The notes beneath the pieces were generated by a model. That model searched no databases and had not been told where the DNA came from. It saw only the letters and a list, made by a program, of their open reading frames with translations. The position numbers were made by a program, and so were the translations under genes. Below are positions 42,501 through 46,617 of a stretch of 64,000 nucleotides of DNA, in pieces; the first letter of the stretch is position 1; every line of letters begins with the position of its first letter. Source of the DNA: Pomacea canaliculata (lineage: Eukaryota > Mollusca > Gastropoda > Architaenioglossa > Ampullariidae); NCBI RefSeq assembly GCF_003073045.1, contig NC_037597.1:22892158-22956157 (forward strand), given 5' to 3'.

Positions 42501-45500
42501 TGTAATCGTGTCATTATGTGTAAGAAAGCTGCAATGGACTGTTCTGACAGCAGACCTTACAACACTGTGACAATAAACTTGTGTAAGTCTGCAACCTACA
42601 ATATTCATTCTTTTGCAGATAATACATCCTTTCATCTGCTATTGTAATACTTTTAAAGCATTAACCTATAATAAGACCCTTTTGTAGACAATACATCGAC
42701 CTTTGATCTGTTATTGTTATACTTAAAGTCAGCGAAGTGCCACTACAAAATGGTCATCGTTTTGTTTTGTTTTCCAGTAAAAAATATCAACTACGATTAT
42801 ATCTAATGTGCCGTCATATTGTTGGGTGGTCACTGGTTTAGCTTCTTTATTTTCTCCATGGCACACAATTCACTATCTACGCCAGGTTCTTTCTCTAAAT
42901 CTTTTCAGGTTATTATGAGATTAATCTCCACCAGTTCCTTAATGAGGGTCCTTATGAAAGGAGGGCCGCTTCAATTTCAATGCTTAAACTTTAAGAAAAT
43001 CCTTTCACTTTTCTTTCTTTTGACGAAGACCGTATGATTGTGTATAACTTTTTAAAATAAAACTCACCCCATTAGGTCCGTAAGCGGTCAAACGAAGTGC
43101 TGTACAGAAAGAAAAATCATTTAAATTTGACTAATGAATAATGATCTAGATGTACATCGCATTATAGTTTGCTATTGGTCATTGTTGCATAAGTGATTGA
43201 TCTAGGTCATCGTGATATTGTATTTTATTCAAATTTTAGAAGAGTTAATAAGTAAATTAATAAAGGAATTAATGTACATATACTGGTATCGCAAAATGTA
43301 TGCCCCCTCCCCCGTATAATGGTAAGATTTGGAAAGGAATAAATAACTCACGATTGATGTAGACAACATAGCTTCTGTCCATACTTTCAAATCTGCAACA
43401 CCATGACCAGTCATCTGTGGTTATCCAACTGGTACTACATTTTTTACGATGTCATTTGCCTATCGTGTCTGTCTTATAAGCTTTTTCTTTATTCGTTATA
43501 ACCTTCATAATCAAAGCTTACACAATCGCAAGTGAACTAGACTCCTCCACCACCCTCCTAATTCCTAATCCGACACTTACCCATCAGAATCGACTGCGAC
43601 GGCCATGACGATGTAGTAGCCAGCATCCTCCTCTTCTGTGCGCCAGTCCAGGCGGGTCTGCACCACACGCTGGGCAACACGAGATGTGTCTGCTTGAGGA
43701 GCGGGAACAGTCACCACGTGGTCCTTGAGCACTTGCACGTTGATGCCTGTCACAGTCCTGCCCACAAGACGATCTCTTGAGGTTCAAATGGTCTTTTTTC
43801 CATCTTTGTCTAGCTCGAAGATCATATGCTGCGAGTTGCGATACAATGCCTGCATAGTCTTCTTAAAAGAGATTTTCAGAACCATGTGTTCTTATAGAAG
43901 CAGGAGGATGTGTGTACTCACGTGGTCAGCGGGCTGGAAGGACTGGGTCTGGCGAAGAGCGGGATGCTCAGCAAGGAGCCGACATACACGGTGTACGTGT
44001 GCTGACTGGGGGGCGTGGGGGCCACGAACTCGGGCTGTGTCAGGTTCTCCAGCACTTGTATCATGAACTATTCACAAAATAACTACATAATTAACTCTAC
44101 ATATATATACTGTGAATAGCATGCATGTGTGCGCGTGTGTGTCAACACCCTCTGTAAACATGCTTTTAAAGACTAGTCAGGTACACCATTTTTTAATGAT
44201 TAAAACTCAGTACAAGTTATTACTATTTTCTACAATTTAAGGGAAGACCACCCTCCTGTTCTCGAGATACATGGCCTACAAACATCATCATGCTCTAAAG
44301 AGGTAAGCAGTACCAACACCACAATAGTGCATAGATACGTCTGAGTTGTGAAGGCTTTAGCCAATGGAATCTCTGATTAATCGCTCTTGAATTTGTTAAA
44401 AGGAAAATGACAATAACTAAAGAACTAAAGAAAGAGCAAAAATTAAGGAAAGTACAGTTTTTTAAAACTGGTCTCTGCTAAGCAACAATAATAACAATAA
44501 TAATAATAACAACAACAACAACAACAACAATACAAAAATGCTCACATGAACTACCGTACTGCTAAGTGGACGGAGTGAATATGCGCCAAACAGTGTGCCT
44601 TCCATGTCAATGTTTTGTCTGTTGAAATCTTCCGTCACCAGGCTGATGACTCCCAAGATCCCGTCCTGGAACCCGTGCGCCTCATTTGTGTCAATCTCCA
44701 CCACACAATCCTGTTTTGGACAACAAGTTCATGTACATATTTGTGTACAGTACACATCACACTGTCGCTTTCTTAGTAAAGAGCGCAGCCTGTACTTAGT
44801 GATGCTAGCTTGAGAGTATTGTACTGTGATAACACGACTTACTATATTAGGTAATAACTTTAGTTCCACACACTGCAGTAGTCTTGTATTCACACATATC
44901 ATTAATAATCCTTGTGTGATGAACCTGACAATATGACTCACTTTTCTGATTATGGTTTTATTGACAGGCTGTAATCTATGTCTCTCCACGAACTGGGCAT
45001 CGCGGCACTTGATTTGATCGCCATCTTGGTCAATGGACGACAAAGCTATTTTTGTCACATTATTGAGTTGTATCCTAAAATGCAAAACAAAAATAGTATT
45101 TTTTATACATGTAGCTTCAGTAACGTGTTTGTATAATAATAAAAAGACAAAAAATCCCAATAATATAAAAAGTAGAAAGTTATGTATAAACACAGTTCCT
45201 ATCGACACATGTCATGCTCATAAGTACAAAACATGGTCTGTAATCAAGACAGGGGCAGAAAAAAATTGATCAGAAAATATTTTTTTTAATAATCTGATGA
45301 AGTGCATCTGATAACTCCAGTCAGTTTCTCGTGGCGCAACTTTATAAGCAGTTTGCTTTATGTTGAACCTAGAACATGTTGTACCTAAAACTTTCTGTTG
45401 TAGAAGCCGATGTAAATGCCTTTAAGCCGATTATTGTTAAAATCTTTAAAGCACTGAAGGGTTGCAATTTTCCCTCTCATGATTGAATAAATCTCAATGA

Positions 45501-46580
45501 AAAATATTATTTCCTAAAATCTGGTGAATATTTCCCTTCCCCTTGCTGCTCTCGAGATACACGCCTTCAAACATCATCAACACAATAAGATCAAAATCGT
45601 GACGTCACGTTTGTACACACGTACAATTAACATATTAACGTTGAGTCCCAGCTTTCCTCTGGCTAAAGTGTTCACATTGTGAACGTCTCCATTCACTACC
45701 TTAGTGTATGTGCTTGGTGATGTCTGTGGGCGTGAATCTCGAAAAAGGAAATTTGGGAAAAAGTAGTTTGCACTGAGTCCAGTCATTAGAAAAACACTTT
45801 AACCCAGCTAGTCCTTAATATCGTTGTGCATAATGACAAGAGGAGCGATCTTCTCTGTTTTTACATTTTAAAAAAAGTGTCGCGTACCAAAAGAAAAAAA
45901 TTATGTGAATTCATGCGTCTGCCAAACATAATATGGGAAACGATAATTGCCTCTTAGTTACATTCTTGTTATTGATGATGTTATGTACACTTATCTTCAC
46001 ACAGTACAACTTGGTAAGCACACGGATTTAGTCAAAATCACCTGAATGTGCTACCTTCTACACCAGGGTCTTATACTGGAAGATTATAGGACCTTGTAAT
46101 ACAGTACTTGATCTTACACGGTTCTAGAGTTATATAACAAGTCTGTATAAATAAGATATGTACTTGTGAAACAATATCAACAATAGTTACATGTAATTAT
46201 GATCACCTGTACAGTGGCTTATACAGCACAATGGGACTAGTGTTAGGACGACCAGTGTCGTTGCGTATTTGAGGGCGAACCTTGGACTGTATGTGAAACT
46301 CAATATCGCCTTTCCCATTCAGACTGAAGCTTTTCCAGAAACTGCCGCTCACACTGTTACACGAAATCACTGAGGTAAATTGTTATACACTCACTCACTC
46401 ACTCACTCACTCACTCACTCACTCACTCACTCACTCACTCACTCACTCACTCACTCACTCACTCACTCACTCACTCACTCACTCACGCACGCACGCCACG
46501 CACGCACGCACGCACGCACGCACTCACTCACTCACTCACTCACTCATCACTCACTCACTCACTCACTCTCACTCTCACTC

Positions 46581-46617
<37 letters not shown>

